Origin: Acidimicrobiaceae bacterium
Lineage (GTDB): Bacteria; Actinomycetota; Acidimicrobiia; Acidimicrobiales; MedAcidi-G1
Assembly (NCBI GenBank): GCA_002717365.1
Contig: PBDJ01000022.1
Span: 1 to 52,697, forward strand
Length of the DNA stretch: 52,697 nucleotides
Reading direction: 5' to 3'
Of the stretch, positions 8,847 through 17,733 are shown piece by piece. Each line of letters begins with the position of its first letter. The stretch's first letter is position 1. A program made the translations under genes and the position numbers. The notes beneath the pieces are model-generated. The model was not told the DNA's origin. It worked only from the letters and a program-made list of their open reading frames with translations, and searched no databases.

Positions 8847-10102
8847 CGTAGCCTCGCTCGCAGGGTGTCGATCATGGAGTCCAGAGTGACAGCTTCCTGG
8901 CCAGCATCGCCCCGCAGGTCCCGGACGGTGACTGTGCCGTTATCGCGCTCGTCGTCGCCAACGATCACGGCCAGCGCGGCACCGCTCCGGTCGGCCGCCT
9001 TCATCTGGGCCTTCATGGAGCGGTCGTCCCACGATCGGTCGGCTCGCAGGCCGGCGAGCCGGATCCGGTCGGTCAGAACCACGGCCAGGTTCCCACCCGT
9101 GGCGTCGACCACGAACACGTCGACGGCCGCTGCCGGCGCCTCGAAGACCCCTTCGGCGTCGCAGGCCAGCAGGGTGCGGTCCACTCCGAGGGCGAAACCT
9201 ACGCCCGGGGTTGGTGGGGCACCCAAGTCTTCGGCCAGCCCGTCATACCGTCCACCACCGCCCACCGCGTTCTGGGCGGCGTCCAGGGCCTCGGCGGCAA
9301 ACTCGAAGGTGGTCCGGACGTAATAGTCGAGGCCGCGTACTAGCCGGGGGGCCACGGTAAACGGCACTCCGAGGGCATCCAGGGCGTCGGTGACCTGGTC
9401 GAAGTGGGTTGCCGAGTCGTCGCCCAGGTGGTCAGCCATGGTCGGGGCGGCAGCCACCAGGTCGGCGTCAGCCTCCCGGCGGGAGTCCAAGACTCGGAGG
9501 GGGTTGGTGTCCAGGGTGGCCCGTGACTCCTCACTGAGGGCGTCCAGGTGGGCCTCGAAATGGGCACGCAGCGCGGCGACGTACCGCTGCCGGTCATCGG
9601 TGCTGCCCAGCGAGTTGACCAGCAGAGTGATCCGGCGCAGCCCAAGTCGCTGATAGAACCGCCAGGCCAGGGCGATCACCTCGGCATCCAAGTGGGCGTC
9701 CTCGGGGCCCAGGGCCTCCACACCTACCTGGTCGAACTGCCGGAACCGGCCTTTCTGGGCCCGCTCGTAGCGGAAGTTGGGTCCGGCGTACCAGGCCTTC
9801 CACGGGACAGGTGGGCGGTGCTCGGCGAAGGCCCGAACCACACTGGCCGTCTGCTCGGGACGCAGGGCGATGGTACGACCACCCTTGTCCTCGAAGGAGT
9901 ACATCTCCTTACGGACCACATCGGTAGCCTCGCCGAGGCGCCGGAACACCTCCACGTGCTCGAACATGGGCGGGATGACTTCGAGGTAACCGGCCGAGCC
10001 GGCCACATCGGCGAACAGATCGACCAGGGCCCGCCACCTGGCCGAGTCCGGCCAGAGAATGTCGCGAGTGCCCTTGGGAGCGCGGAACGGTTGATCGGCC
10101 AC
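8843..10102 (-). CDS. hisS: Histidyl-tRNA synthetase
   Basis: Class II synthetase for tRNA-His, 419 aa. Recognisable parts are PKGTRDILWPDSARW at the N-terminus, motif 2 ALRPEQTASVVRAF, the histidine-specific LVRGLDYYVRTTFEF, the glycine-rich GGGGRYDGLAEDLG and motif 3 FALGVDRTLLA, followed by the C-terminal anticodon-binding domain. The GTG start lies 8 nt after a TAGCCT -10 box, and the stop overlaps aspS. The hisS-aspS pair next to rel is a common actinobacterial arrangement. Confidence 0.96.
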   Translation of the reverse strand: MADQPFRAPKGTRDILWPDSARWRALVDLFADVAGSAGYLEVIPPMFEHVEVFRRLGEATDVVRKEMYSFEDKGGRTIALRPEQTASVVRAFAEHRPPVPWKAWYAGPNFRYERAQKGRFRQFDQVGVEALGPEDAHLDAEVIALAWRFYQRLGLRRITLLVNSLGSTDDRQRYVAALRAHFEAHLDALSEESRATLDTNPLRVLDSRREADADLVAAAPTMADHLGDDSATHFDQVTDALDALGVPFTVAPRLVRGLDYYVRTTFEFAAEALDAAQNAVGGGGRYDGLAEDLGAPPTPGVGFALGVDRTLLACDAEGVFEAPAAAVDVFVVDATGGNLAVVLTDRIRLAGLRADRSWDDRSMKAQMKAADRSGAALAVIVGDDERDNGTVTVRDLRGDAGQEAVTLDSMIDTLRARLR

Positions 10103-10110
10103 GAAGATGG

Positions 10111-10116
10111 AGGCTA
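10111..10116 (-). promoter_or_regulatory. -10 box of predicted leaderless hisS-aspS promoter
   Basis: TAGCCT ends 8 nt before the hisS GTG; no ribosome-binding site is present. Confidence 0.5.
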
Positions 10117-10148
10117 CTGGAGGGTCCCCCGGCCAGACCGGTGACCGA

Positions 10149-12398
10149 TCAGTCCTCGTCCGTTTCGTCGCTGTCGCTGGTTTCCTCTCCGCCGCCCGGG
10201 ACTACACGGTGGACGTCGTATACCGAGTCCACCTGGCGTAGAAGTCGCAACAGCGTCTCAAGGTGGGCCGGGTCCCCGATTTCAAACTCGAAGCGCATGG
10301 TGGCCACCCGGTCGGTGCCGCTGGTGGACGTCGAGGTGGAGAGCACGTTGACGTGGTTGTCGGCTAGTACGCCTGTGACATCGCGCAACAGCCGAGGTCG
10401 GTCTAGGGCCTTGAGTTCGACAGATACCGCAAAGTGGCCGCCTGACTCCTCGTCCCAGTCCACATCGATGAGGCGGTCGACCTGGTCGGCCCTCAACGAC
10501 ACGGCGTTAGCGCAGTCGGTCCGGTGGACCGATACCCCCCGACCCCGGGTCACGAACCCCATGATCTCGTCGGGGGGTACCGGGGTGCAGCAGCGAGACA
10601 GCCGCACCATCATGTCGTCCAAGCCTTCGACGTGGACCCCAACCGAGTTGGTTGCTCGGCGGGGTCGGCGGGGCTGCACGACGGTGACCGGGAGGTCGGC
10701 CTCAGGATCCTGGTCGCTTAAGACCTTGGCGACCCGGGCCACCACCGACCGGGCCGATACGTGGTGCTCGCCCACTGCGGCGTACAAGGCGTCGGGCTCG
10801 TGGTAGTTCAGATCAGCCGCCACTTCGGCCAGCTCAGAGCCGGCGAGCACGGCGCGGGTCGGCAGCCCAGCTCGTCGCAGCTCGACGGTGAGCTCCTCAT
10901 ACCCGGAGTCAATGGCGTCCGACCGACGCTCCTGGGAATACCAGTGTTTGATCTTGCTAGACGCCCGGTGGGTGGCCACGAACTGCAGCCAGTCCTGGCT
11001 GGGCCCGGCGGTGGGCTGCCGAGAGGTAACGATCTCGACCGTGTCGCCGGTGACCAGCCTGCTCTCCAGCGGGACGAGCCGTCCGGCCACTTTGGCCCCG
11101 ACGCAGGTGTGGCCTATGTCGGTGTGGATGGCGTAGGCGAAGTCCACCATGGTGGCCCCTAAGGGCAGGCTGACCACCCTTCCCTGCGGGGTGAAGACGT
11201 AGACCTCGTCCAGTTCCAGGTCGGTCTTGAGGTTGGCCATGAAGGTGCTGGGGTCCTCGGTCTCGGCCTGCCACTCCACGATCCGACCTAGCCACGCCAT
11301 CTCGTCGGAGGGCGACCGGGTCTTGTAGTCCCAGTGGGCGGCCACCCCGTACTCGGCCCGGGAATGCATCTCGGCGGTCCGGACCTGGAACTCCACCAGC
11401 TTGCCCTGAGGGCCGACAACCGTCGTGTGTAGTGACTGGTAGAGGTTGAACTTGGGCATGGCGACGTAGTCCTTGAAGCGACCCTGGACTGGCTTCCAGG
11501 TGGCGTGGATTGTTCCCAGCGCGGCGTAGCAGTCTCGGACGTTCTCGACGATCACTCGAATCCCCACTAGGTCATGGATCTCGTCAAAGGGCCGCCCTTT
11601 CAGGATCATCTTGTCGTAGATGCTCCAGAGCTGCTTCGGTCGCCCGTAGACGTGGCCCTCGATGGACAGCTCGGCCAGCCGGCCCTCTACCTCGCCGATC
11701 AGTTGGGCCAGGTAGAGGTCACGCTCTGGCGAGCGGTCTTGAACCATCTGGCCGATCTGGCTGTACCGCTTGGGGTGGAGGGTAGCCAGAGCCAGGTCCT
11801 GGAGTTGGTCTCGGACCTCCTGCATGCCTAGCCGGTTGGCCAGCGGTGCGTAGATGTCCAGGGTCTCCTGGGCTACCCGCTGTTGCTTGTGTTCGGGCAG
11901 GGCGGCCAGGGTCCGCATGTTGTGGAGGCGGTCAGCCAGCTTGATGATCAGCACCCGGAGGTCCTTGGCCAGAGCGACCAGCATCTTGCGCACGCTGGCC
12001 GCCTGTTGCTCCTCGCGGGTGTCGAACCGGAGACGGTCCAGTTTGGTGACGCCGTCCACGATGAGTCGGACGTCGGACCCGAAGTCTCGTTCCAGGTCGT
12101 CCAAGCTGACCGAGGTGTCCTCGACGGCATCGTGGAGGAGGGCGGCGGCCACCGTGACGTCGTCTAGGCCCTGGCGGGCCACGATGGTGGCCACCGACAT
12201 GGGGTGATGGATGTATGGCTCGCCCGACTTGCGAGTCTGACCCTCGTGGGCGGCCAAGGCCACCCGGTAGGCCTGTTCGATGAGGGTCGTGTCGACGTCC
12301 GGGTGGTGTTGGTGGAACTCGGTGATGAGCGCCGAGGTCTCGCCGACAGCCGCCTTGGGTCGTCGCCTCCAGGGCAAGACCCGGGTCACCGCGGGCAT
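10149..12398 (-). CDS. rel: Bifunctional (p)ppGpp synthetase/hydrolase Rel
   Basis: Makes and degrades the stringent-response alarmone. The 749-residue protein has an intact HD hydrolase domain (LLHDAVEDT, H89-D90), a synthetase domain with the RFKD motif at about 305-308 (RxKD type, typical of bifunctional Rel rather than the EXDD of synthetase-only RelA) and YQSLHTT. TGS (YVFTPQGRVVSLPLGATMVDFAYAIHTDIGH), a Cys-containing region (RCCTPVPPDEIMGF) and a C-terminal ACT domain follow. A purine-rich GGAGGGGG about 6 nt before the ATG is a clear ribosome site, unlike the leaderless neighbours. An apt gene, often found between secF and rel in actinobacteria, is absent. Confidence 0.96.
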   Translation of the reverse strand: MPAVTRVLPWRRRPKAAVGETSALITEFHQHHPDVDTTLIEQAYRVALAAHEGQTRKSGEPYIHHPMSVATIVARQGLDDVTVAAALLHDAVEDTSVSLDDLERDFGSDVRLIVDGVTKLDRLRFDTREEQQAASVRKMLVALAKDLRVLIIKLADRLHNMRTLAALPEHKQQRVAQETLDIYAPLANRLGMQEVRDQLQDLALATLHPKRYSQIGQMVQDRSPERDLYLAQLIGEVEGRLAELSIEGHVYGRPKQLWSIYDKMILKGRPFDEIHDLVGIRVIVENVRDCYAALGTIHATWKPVQGRFKDYVAMPKFNLYQSLHTTVVGPQGKLVEFQVRTAEMHSRAEYGVAAHWDYKTRSPSDEMAWLGRIVEWQAETEDPSTFMANLKTDLELDEVYVFTPQGRVVSLPLGATMVDFAYAIHTDIGHTCVGAKVAGRLVPLESRLVTGDTVEIVTSRQPTAGPSQDWLQFVATHRASSKIKHWYSQERRSDAIDSGYEELTVELRRAGLPTRAVLAGSELAEVAADLNYHEPDALYAAVGEHHVSARSVVARVAKVLSDQDPEADLPVTVVQPRRPRRATNSVGVHVEGLDDMMVRLSRCCTPVPPDEIMGFVTRGRGVSVHRTDCANAVSLRADQVDRLIDVDWDEESGGHFAVSVELKALDRPRLLRDVTGVLADNHVNVLSTSTSTSGTDRVATMRFEFEIGDPAHLETLLRLLRQVDSVYDVHRVVPGGGEETSDSDETDED

Positions 12399-12530
12399 GT
12401 CAGCCCCCTCCGCCGTGGACCGTCCCGGATGTCATCGCCTCGGCGGGTCGACAACCGGCTGCCTCCTGGCCCGACTGCCGCATGACCCAAAGGTAGTCGG
12501 CGGCCCTCCACCGACCGAGAGGCGCATCGG

Positions 12531-13637
12531 TCAGCGCTTCTTTTTCTTGCGAGGACGGGGTGGTGCCCCACCGGTGGCGGGTCGAACCACCGGTGGCCGC
12601 TTCTTGGCCGGCCCGCCGGACGGGCTGCGGCGCGGGGCGGCCCGGGTGTCGGAAAGGACGGCCTCCTGTCGGCCGATAACCCGGGTAGGGCCCTCTTCTC
12701 CGGCCCGACCCCGGACCTTGGATGCCACGGCCCGCCATCGCTCCTCGCCCTCTTTGAGCCGCGATACCAGAGATGAGGCTAGGAAGAGCGAGGAGTAGGA
12801 GCCGACCACGATGCCGACCAGCAGGGCCACGGCAAACTCCTGGAGCGGGGCCGCCCCCATGGCCAACGAGCCGACGATCAGCAGCGACACCACCGGGATG
12901 GCCGAGGTCACGCTGGTGTTGATGGAACGCATGGTCACCCGGTTTAGGGCCAGGTTCATAAGTTCGGGGTAGGTGTAGCGCTCGGTGGCCCCCAGTCGGG
13001 CCACGATCTCCCGGACCTTGTCGTAAACAACGATGGTGTCGTAAAGCGAGTAACCCATGATGGTCAAGAAGGCGATGACGGTCGCTGGCGTGATCTCGAA
13101 CTGGAAAACCGAGTAGACGCCGACGCTGAGCACGATGTCGTGGGCCACGGCGACCAGGGCCCCGACGGCCATCTTCCACTCCAGCCGCACCGTGATGTAG
13201 ATGGCCACCACGATGAAAAAGATGACCAGGGCACGAAGGGCCTTGTCTGTGACCTCGTCACCCCACGTGGGGCCGACTTGTTCGAAGGCCTCCACGGGAC
13301 CTAGACGGGCGGTCAGGGCATCGCGTATCTCGGCTGCCTGGACCGGGTCCTCGACGTCGGACCGGATGAGGAGCACCTCGTCGTCCACCACCTGGACCCG
13401 GGCGGCCCCCGCTCCCAGGTCGTCCATCACCACTCGGGCGTCGGCCACGTCTGCTCCGGGGGCCCGTACCTCGTAGGAGGTCCCACCTTCGAAGTCCAGG
13501 CCCAGGTTCAGCCCACGAATACCGAAGGAGGCCAGCCCGATCAGGACGGCCACCGTGGAGGCTATGACCGCTCGACGCCACAGGCCGGGGAAGTCGACAG
13601 ACGACTCGCCTCGGTAGAGGCCCGTCAGCCGACTCAT
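12531..13637 (-). CDS. secF: Protein translocase subunit SecF
   Basis: Membrane partner of SecD that uses proton flow to assist SecYEG export. The 368-residue protein has an N-terminal transmembrane segment, the periplasmic domain beginning GLNLGLDFEGGTSYEVR, then five further membrane segments including the conserved GYSLYDTIVVYDKVRE and NRVTMRSINTSVTS blocks. A long basic C-terminal tail ends in KKKKR. The ATG at 13637 overlaps the secD stop by 4 bp; a longer reading upstream would run out of frame through secD and is rejected. Confidence 0.95.
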   Translation of the reverse strand: MSRLTGLYRGESSVDFPGLWRRAVIASTVAVLIGLASFGIRGLNLGLDFEGGTSYEVRAPGADVADARVVMDDLGAGAARVQVVDDEVLLIRSDVEDPVQAAEIRDALTARLGPVEAFEQVGPTWGDEVTDKALRALVIFFIVVAIYITVRLEWKMAVGALVAVAHDIVLSVGVYSVFQFEITPATVIAFLTIMGYSLYDTIVVYDKVREIVARLGATERYTYPELMNLALNRVTMRSINTSVTSAIPVVSLLIVGSLAMGAAPLQEFAVALLVGIVVGSYSSLFLASSLVSRLKEGEERWRAVASKVRGRAGEEGPTRVIGRQEAVLSDTRAAPRRSPSGGPAKKRPPVVRPATGGAPPRPRKKKKR

Positions 13638-15136
13638 GAGACCACCTCGGCCGTCGAGCCGGCGGCGGTAGAGACGGCGCCGCTGGCTGGCAACCCGAAG
13701 CGCTGCGGATGCTCGGCAAACCACCGGGTGGTGGCCAGCAGTCGAACCATCGGACCCATGAAGCAGTAGGTGGCTATCAGGTCCAGCAGCGTGGCCAGGC
13801 CCAGGTACAAGGCGAAACCGCGGACGGCGCCGACGGTCAGGGCCCACAGCAGGCCAGCTCCAATGAGGGAGGCCGTGTTGGCCTTGACGATGGTGGCAAA
13901 GGCGATGGGGAAGGCCCGGTCCACCGATGATCGGGCGGTTCGGCCGTCGCGTACGTCCTCCTTGAGGTGCTCGAAGTACACGACGTTGGAGTCAACGGAC
14001 ACGCCGATGGCCACAATCATGCCGGTTACCCCAGCCAGGGTGAGGGCCAGGCCCGACTGGGTGCCCAAATGGGCCACGATGGCCCATAGCAGCGCGCCGG
14101 AGATAGCGAGGCTGGTCAGGGCCACCAAGCCCAGGATCCGATAATACCCGACGATGAATACGGCAACCAGCAGTAGTCCGACCAGGCCGGCCACCACGCC
14201 AGCCCGTAGGGAGTCCTCGCCGATGGTGGCCGACACGACCCGGGTGTTCTCCGGCTCTAACTCGACGGGTAGGGCGCCGTAGCGCAGGGCTAGCGACACG
14301 TCGTCGGCCCCCTGCTTCTCAAAGCCGCCGGAGATAAGGATGGAGTCGGCTTTGAACTCGGGGGCTCGAATGGCTGGAGCGGTCACCACCTGCCCGTCCA
14401 GCACGATGGCCAGACGGCCATTGGTAGCGCCCTCCAGGCGGGGGCAAGACGTCTCGCCTACGTAGCAACGGGCGGCGATCTCGTTGAATCCGTCGATGCC
14501 CACTCGACCGGCTCGGAGGTCCAGACCGACCTGCCACTGGTAGTCGATGAACAGTGGGTTGGCCTCGGCGATGGCCTCGCCGGTCAGGAGGCTGGGTCCC
14601 AGCACGTACCTTGCCTCCGATGACCCAGTGCGAGCCCCCAGGACCACGAAGTCGGTCGGGTGGTCGTCCTCGGGTGGGGTCACCCCACCCGGACCCACGG
14701 ATGGCACCACTTCACCGGAGTCGAGCAGCGAACAGGACGCCGGTCCGGACGGTGCCGTCCCTGAGGCCTCAGTGGCCCCACCCGGAAAGTTCAGCATTCG
14801 GCACACGGGCCGGAACCGCAACTCAGCCGTCGTTCCAACCAGGGCCAGAGCTCTTTCCTGATCGTCTACACCGGGCAGTGAAACCATCACGCCGGTCTCG
14901 GTACGGGAGATCTCCGGCTCGGCCACGCCCAGACCGTCGACCCGGTCGCGGATGATCTCGACCGTCTGATCGAGCATGGCTTCGTCAGTCGGGCCCACCG
15001 CGACCAGCCGGACCGAGACGCCGCCCTGGAGGTCTAGACCCAGTAGAGGTTCATTACGCCACACCACGGTCAGGACCGCGGCGGCGACAGTCAGCGCGAC
15101 AATCCCGAGGAGGAGGACGAACTGGCGACGGGACAT
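13634..15136 (-). CDS. secD: Protein translocase subunit SecD
   Basis: RND-type membrane protein of the Sec translocon. The 500-residue protein has the start LLGLDLQGGVSVRLVA, P1 domain segments (VDGLGVAEPEI, VSLPGVDDQERA), the conserved VVTAPAIRAPEFKADSILISGGF near the P1 end, and six membrane segments with VGVSVDSNVVYFEHLKED. It lies between yajC and secF and overlaps secF by 4 bp. The periplasmic P1 insert (about residues 120-200) is Pro/Gly/Ser rich, as in other actinobacterial SecD. No strong ribosome site precedes the ATG. Confidence 0.95.
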   Translation of the reverse strand: MSRRQFVLLLGIVALTVAAAVLTVVWRNEPLLGLDLQGGVSVRLVAVGPTDEAMLDQTVEIIRDRVDGLGVAEPEISRTETGVMVSLPGVDDQERALALVGTTAELRFRPVCRMLNFPGGATEASGTAPSGPASCSLLDSGEVVPSVGPGGVTPPEDDHPTDFVVLGARTGSSEARYVLGPSLLTGEAIAEANPLFIDYQWQVGLDLRAGRVGIDGFNEIAARCYVGETSCPRLEGATNGRLAIVLDGQVVTAPAIRAPEFKADSILISGGFEKQGADDVSLALRYGALPVELEPENTRVVSATIGEDSLRAGVVAGLVGLLLVAVFIVGYYRILGLVALTSLAISGALLWAIVAHLGTQSGLALTLAGVTGMIVAIGVSVDSNVVYFEHLKEDVRDGRTARSSVDRAFPIAFATIVKANTASLIGAGLLWALTVGAVRGFALYLGLATLLDLIATYCFMGPMVRLLATTRWFAEHPQRFGLPASGAVSTAAGSTAEVVS

Positions 15137-15165
15137 AGGGGAAGAGCGGTCCGGGGAATGTGGGG

Positions 15166-15468
15166 TTAGCCCTCGATGGGACCCGTGGGTTCGGTGTCCT
15201 CGTCAGTCGCACTGTCAGGTTCGTTGAATCGACGGTCCACCGCGCCCCGCAGGATCTTCAACTCGATGCCCTGGTACACCTCTAGCCATAGGACCTCGTC
15301 CTCTACCTCTTTGACCACACCGAAGATGCCTGAGTTGAGGACCACCTCGTCGCCGGCCTGGATTGACGCCACGAGGGCCTGCTGCGCCTTCACCTTGCGC
15401 TGCTGTGGGCGAATCATCAGGACGTACATGAGTCCGAAGATCAGGATGAGTGGGATGAAGCCAGCCAT
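15166..15468 (-). CDS. yajC: Sec translocon accessory protein YajC
   Basis: 100-residue protein with one N-terminal membrane helix (about 4-18), the invariant MIRPQQRKVK just after it, a small beta domain (IQAGDEVVLNSGIFGVVKEVED) and an acidic tail. It heads yajC-secD-secF. A possible TAGGCT -10 box lies about 70 bp upstream at 15539-15544, overlapping the region after the tgt end, which would leave a normal 5' leader. Confidence 0.92.
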   Translation of the reverse strand: MAGFIPLILIFGLMYVLMIRPQQRKVKAQQALVASIQAGDEVVLNSGIFGVVKEVEDEVLWLEVYQGIELKILRGAVDRRFNEPDSATDEDTEPTGPIEG

Positions 15469-15555
15469 GGGAATCGTCTTTCGAGAGGGGGACCCGGCAA
15501 CCAGATCACCGGTCGATCGGGGGGGGTGGGACCCGAGCAGCCTATGCCCGTCGGG

Positions 15556-16665
15556 TCATCCCCAGACGGCCAGCGTCTCGACCCGGAAGGCCTCGAACCG
15601 ACCCTCCCGGATGGCTGACCGAAGCCGGTCTACGAAGTCCAGTAGCCAGGACAGGTTGTGGAGCGTGAGGAGGCGCCGCCCGGTCGGCTCGTCAGTCAGA
15701 AGGAGGTGCCGGAGGTAGGCACGCGACCAGACAGCAGCCGGGCTGGCCGGGAAGTCGGGGTCTAGCGGTCTGTCGTCGGTGGCGTAGCGGGCGTTGCGCA
15801 GATTTAGCCTTCCACCGGTGGTCAAGACGGTGCCGTGCCGAGCGTGCCTGGTGGGCAAGACACAGTCGAACATGTCAATTCCTCGGGCCACCACCTCAAC
15901 CAGCCCAGCCGGGTCACCCAGGCCCATGAAGTAGCGGGGCTGGTCGACGGGCAGGATCGCCGTGACGGCGGCCAGAGGCTCCAGCATTTCGTCCCGAGGC
16001 TCACCCACGCTGAGACCTCCGACGGCGTAGCCATCAAAGCCCACCTCTACCGTCCGCTGGGCGCTCTCGGCACGGAGCCCTGAGTCGGTTCCCCCCTGGA
16101 CGATGCCGAACTGGCACTGGCGGGCTGCGGCGTCCGGGTGGTCCAGGAAAGCCCGACGGCCCCGTGTGGCCCAGGCAGCCGTCCGGTCGATGACCTGGCG
16201 CAGGATCCGATCGGTGGCTGGAAGAGCAGGGCAGACATCAAGCACCATCTGGATGTCGGCCCCTAGGTCAGCTTGCACATCGGCCGCCCCCTCGGGGGTG
16301 AGCAGGTGAGTGGAGCCGTCGTAGGTGGAGCGGAAGGTGGCCCCGGCATCATTGACCTTCGGTTGGAGGGAGAAGATCTGGTAACCGCCGCTGTCGGTGA
16401 GAGTCAGGCCGTCCCATGCCGCGAAGGCTCCCAGACCGCCCAGGTCGCGTACCACCGAGGCCCCGGGTCGCAGCATCAGGTGGTACGTGTTGCCCAGGAC
16501 TACTTCGACACCGAGAGCGACCAGGTCGGTCGACGAGAGGTGACGTACCGCTCCCCGGGTTCCGACGGGCATAAAGCACGGCGTGGTGAACGAACCTCCG
16601 GGAATGTCGACCCGGCCGGTCCGGGCAGCGCCGTCCAGTGCCTCAGTAGTGAAAGTGGCCCTCAT
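15556..16665 (-). CDS. tgt: tRNA-guanine transglycosylase, lacking the zinc-site cysteines
   Basis: Exchanges G34 of GUN-anticodon tRNAs for the queuosine precursor preQ1. The 369-residue TIM-barrel protein keeps the base-binding residue D91 in TDSGGYQ, GIVQGG, MGLGDP, and the nucleophile D264 in GIDMFDCVLPTRHARHG. At the zinc site, where the family has DPxCxCxxC, this protein reads DPDFPASPAAVWSR: the three Cys positions are F305, A307 and A310. The fourth ligand, H336 in LHNL, remains. The gene overlaps queA by 4 bp, so the pathway pairing is intact. Either zinc is dispensable in this lineage or the enzyme has changed role. Confidence 0.92.
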   Translation of the reverse strand: MRATFTTEALDGAARTGRVDIPGGSFTTPCFMPVGTRGAVRHLSSTDLVALGVEVVLGNTYHLMLRPGASVVRDLGGLGAFAAWDGLTLTDSGGYQIFSLQPKVNDAGATFRSTYDGSTHLLTPEGAADVQADLGADIQMVLDVCPALPATDRILRQVIDRTAAWATRGRRAFLDHPDAAARQCQFGIVQGGTDSGLRAESAQRTVEVGFDGYAVGGLSVGEPRDEMLEPLAAVTAILPVDQPRYFMGLGDPAGLVEVVARGIDMFDCVLPTRHARHGTVLTTGGRLNLRNARYATDDRPLDPDFPASPAAVWSRAYLRHLLLTDEPTGRRLLTLHNLSWLLDFVDRLRSAIREGRFEAFRVETLAVWG

Positions 16666-17681
16666 CGGGAGGTCTTCCCCCGTTTCGCGTTAGCCCGACC
16701 CACGAGCATGGCGTCGCCGAAAGAGAGGAACCGGTAGCCCTCATCGAGGGCTACGGCATAGAGGTCCCGCCACCGTGGGCCGACAAACGCCTCCAGGAGA
16801 ACCAGCAGGCTGGACCGTGGGAGGTGAAAGTTCGTTAGAAGCACATCGACTACGGAGAATCGGAACCCGGGACGGATGAACAGGTCGGTCCGACCGTTCG
16901 GACCGTACCGGGCCGCCGACTCAAGGGCCCGCACGGTGGTCGTCCCAACGGCGATGACCCGCCGGGCGTCCCGGCAGGCCTCCAGGGTGGCCGGCGGAAC
17001 CTCGTAGTCCTCGCGGTGCATCCGATGGTCGTCTAGGTCGTCGGCGGCGATCGGGCGGAAGGTGTCCAGGCCCACCACTAGCTCAAGGCGTTCGACCCGA
17101 GCCCCGGCCGACCGACAGGCTTTCAGCACCCCGTCGGTCAGGTGGAGGCCGGCCGTCGGAGCAGCAGCCGACGCCGGACGGCGGCTGTAGACGGTCTGGT
17201 AGCGCTCCGGATCGTCCAGCGTGGTGGTCAGGTAGGGAGGAACCGGCATCTCCCCGCACCGGTCCAAGGCATCGGCCAGCGGGCCGTCCGAAGACAGCCG
17301 GACGTAGCGGAGGCCCTCTCCGAGGTCGTCGGCCACTTCTACGGAAAGTCCGGGGTCAACGGTCAGGGTCGAGCCGGGGACCAGCTTTCGGCTAGGCCGG
17401 ACCAGGGCCTCCCACGTCCCCTCTTCGTCGACGGCCCGGAGCAGTAGGACCTCAGCTACCCCGCCGGTGGGTCGGGTCGCCCGCAGCCGGGAGGGTAGGA
17501 CCCGGGTGTCGTTGACTACCAGTACGTCACCCGAGCCGACCAGCGACGGTAGGTCGCTGACCGTCCGGTGAGCGACCGGTTCGCCCAGGGCGTCCAGCAG
17601 CCGGGCCGAGGGCCGGTCAGCCAGCGGGACCTGGGCGATCGCCAGGTCGGGGAGGTGGTAGGCGAAGTCGTCGGGGCCCAT
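16662..17681 (-). CDS. queA: S-adenosylmethionine:tRNA ribosyltransferase-isomerase
   Basis: Transfers and isomerises the ribosyl part of SAM onto preQ1-tRNA to give epoxyqueuosine. The 339 residues, full length, include YHLPDLAIAQVPLADRPSARLL at the N-terminus, VLVVNDTRVLPSRL, RSAAPTAGLHLT-type substrate loop (here SAAAPTAGLHLTDGVL), VGTTTVRALES and TNFHLPRSSLLVLLEAFVG near the end. It is the first gene of queA-tgt. The ATG is 9 nt after a TAGGCT -10 box and has no ribosome-binding site. Confidence 0.95.
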   Translation of the reverse strand: MGPDDFAYHLPDLAIAQVPLADRPSARLLDALGEPVAHRTVSDLPSLVGSGDVLVVNDTRVLPSRLRATRPTGGVAEVLLLRAVDEEGTWEALVRPSRKLVPGSTLTVDPGLSVEVADDLGEGLRYVRLSSDGPLADALDRCGEMPVPPYLTTTLDDPERYQTVYSRRPASAAAPTAGLHLTDGVLKACRSAGARVERLELVVGLDTFRPIAADDLDDHRMHREDYEVPPATLEACRDARRVIAVGTTTVRALESAARYGPNGRTDLFIRPGFRFSVVDVLLTNFHLPRSSLLVLLEAFVGPRWRDLYAVALDEGYRFLSFGDAMLVGRANAKRGKTSR

Positions 17682-17690
17682 GGGTTCGCC

Positions 17691-17696
17691 AGCCTA
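17691..17696 (-). promoter_or_regulatory. -10 box of predicted leaderless queA-tgt promoter
   Basis: TAGGCT ends 9 nt before the queA ATG, the same hexamer and spacing as at alaS. Confidence 0.5.
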
Positions 17697-17733
17697 TGGG
17701 CGACTGGGCGATCGGCCCGTGGGACAGCCGGGC

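Noticed and set aside
12400-13179. Minus-strand open frame overlapping secF and the rel-secF gap
   Set aside because: Out-of-frame reading of secF; SecF is clear in the correct frame. The 130-bp gap itself shows nothing definite.
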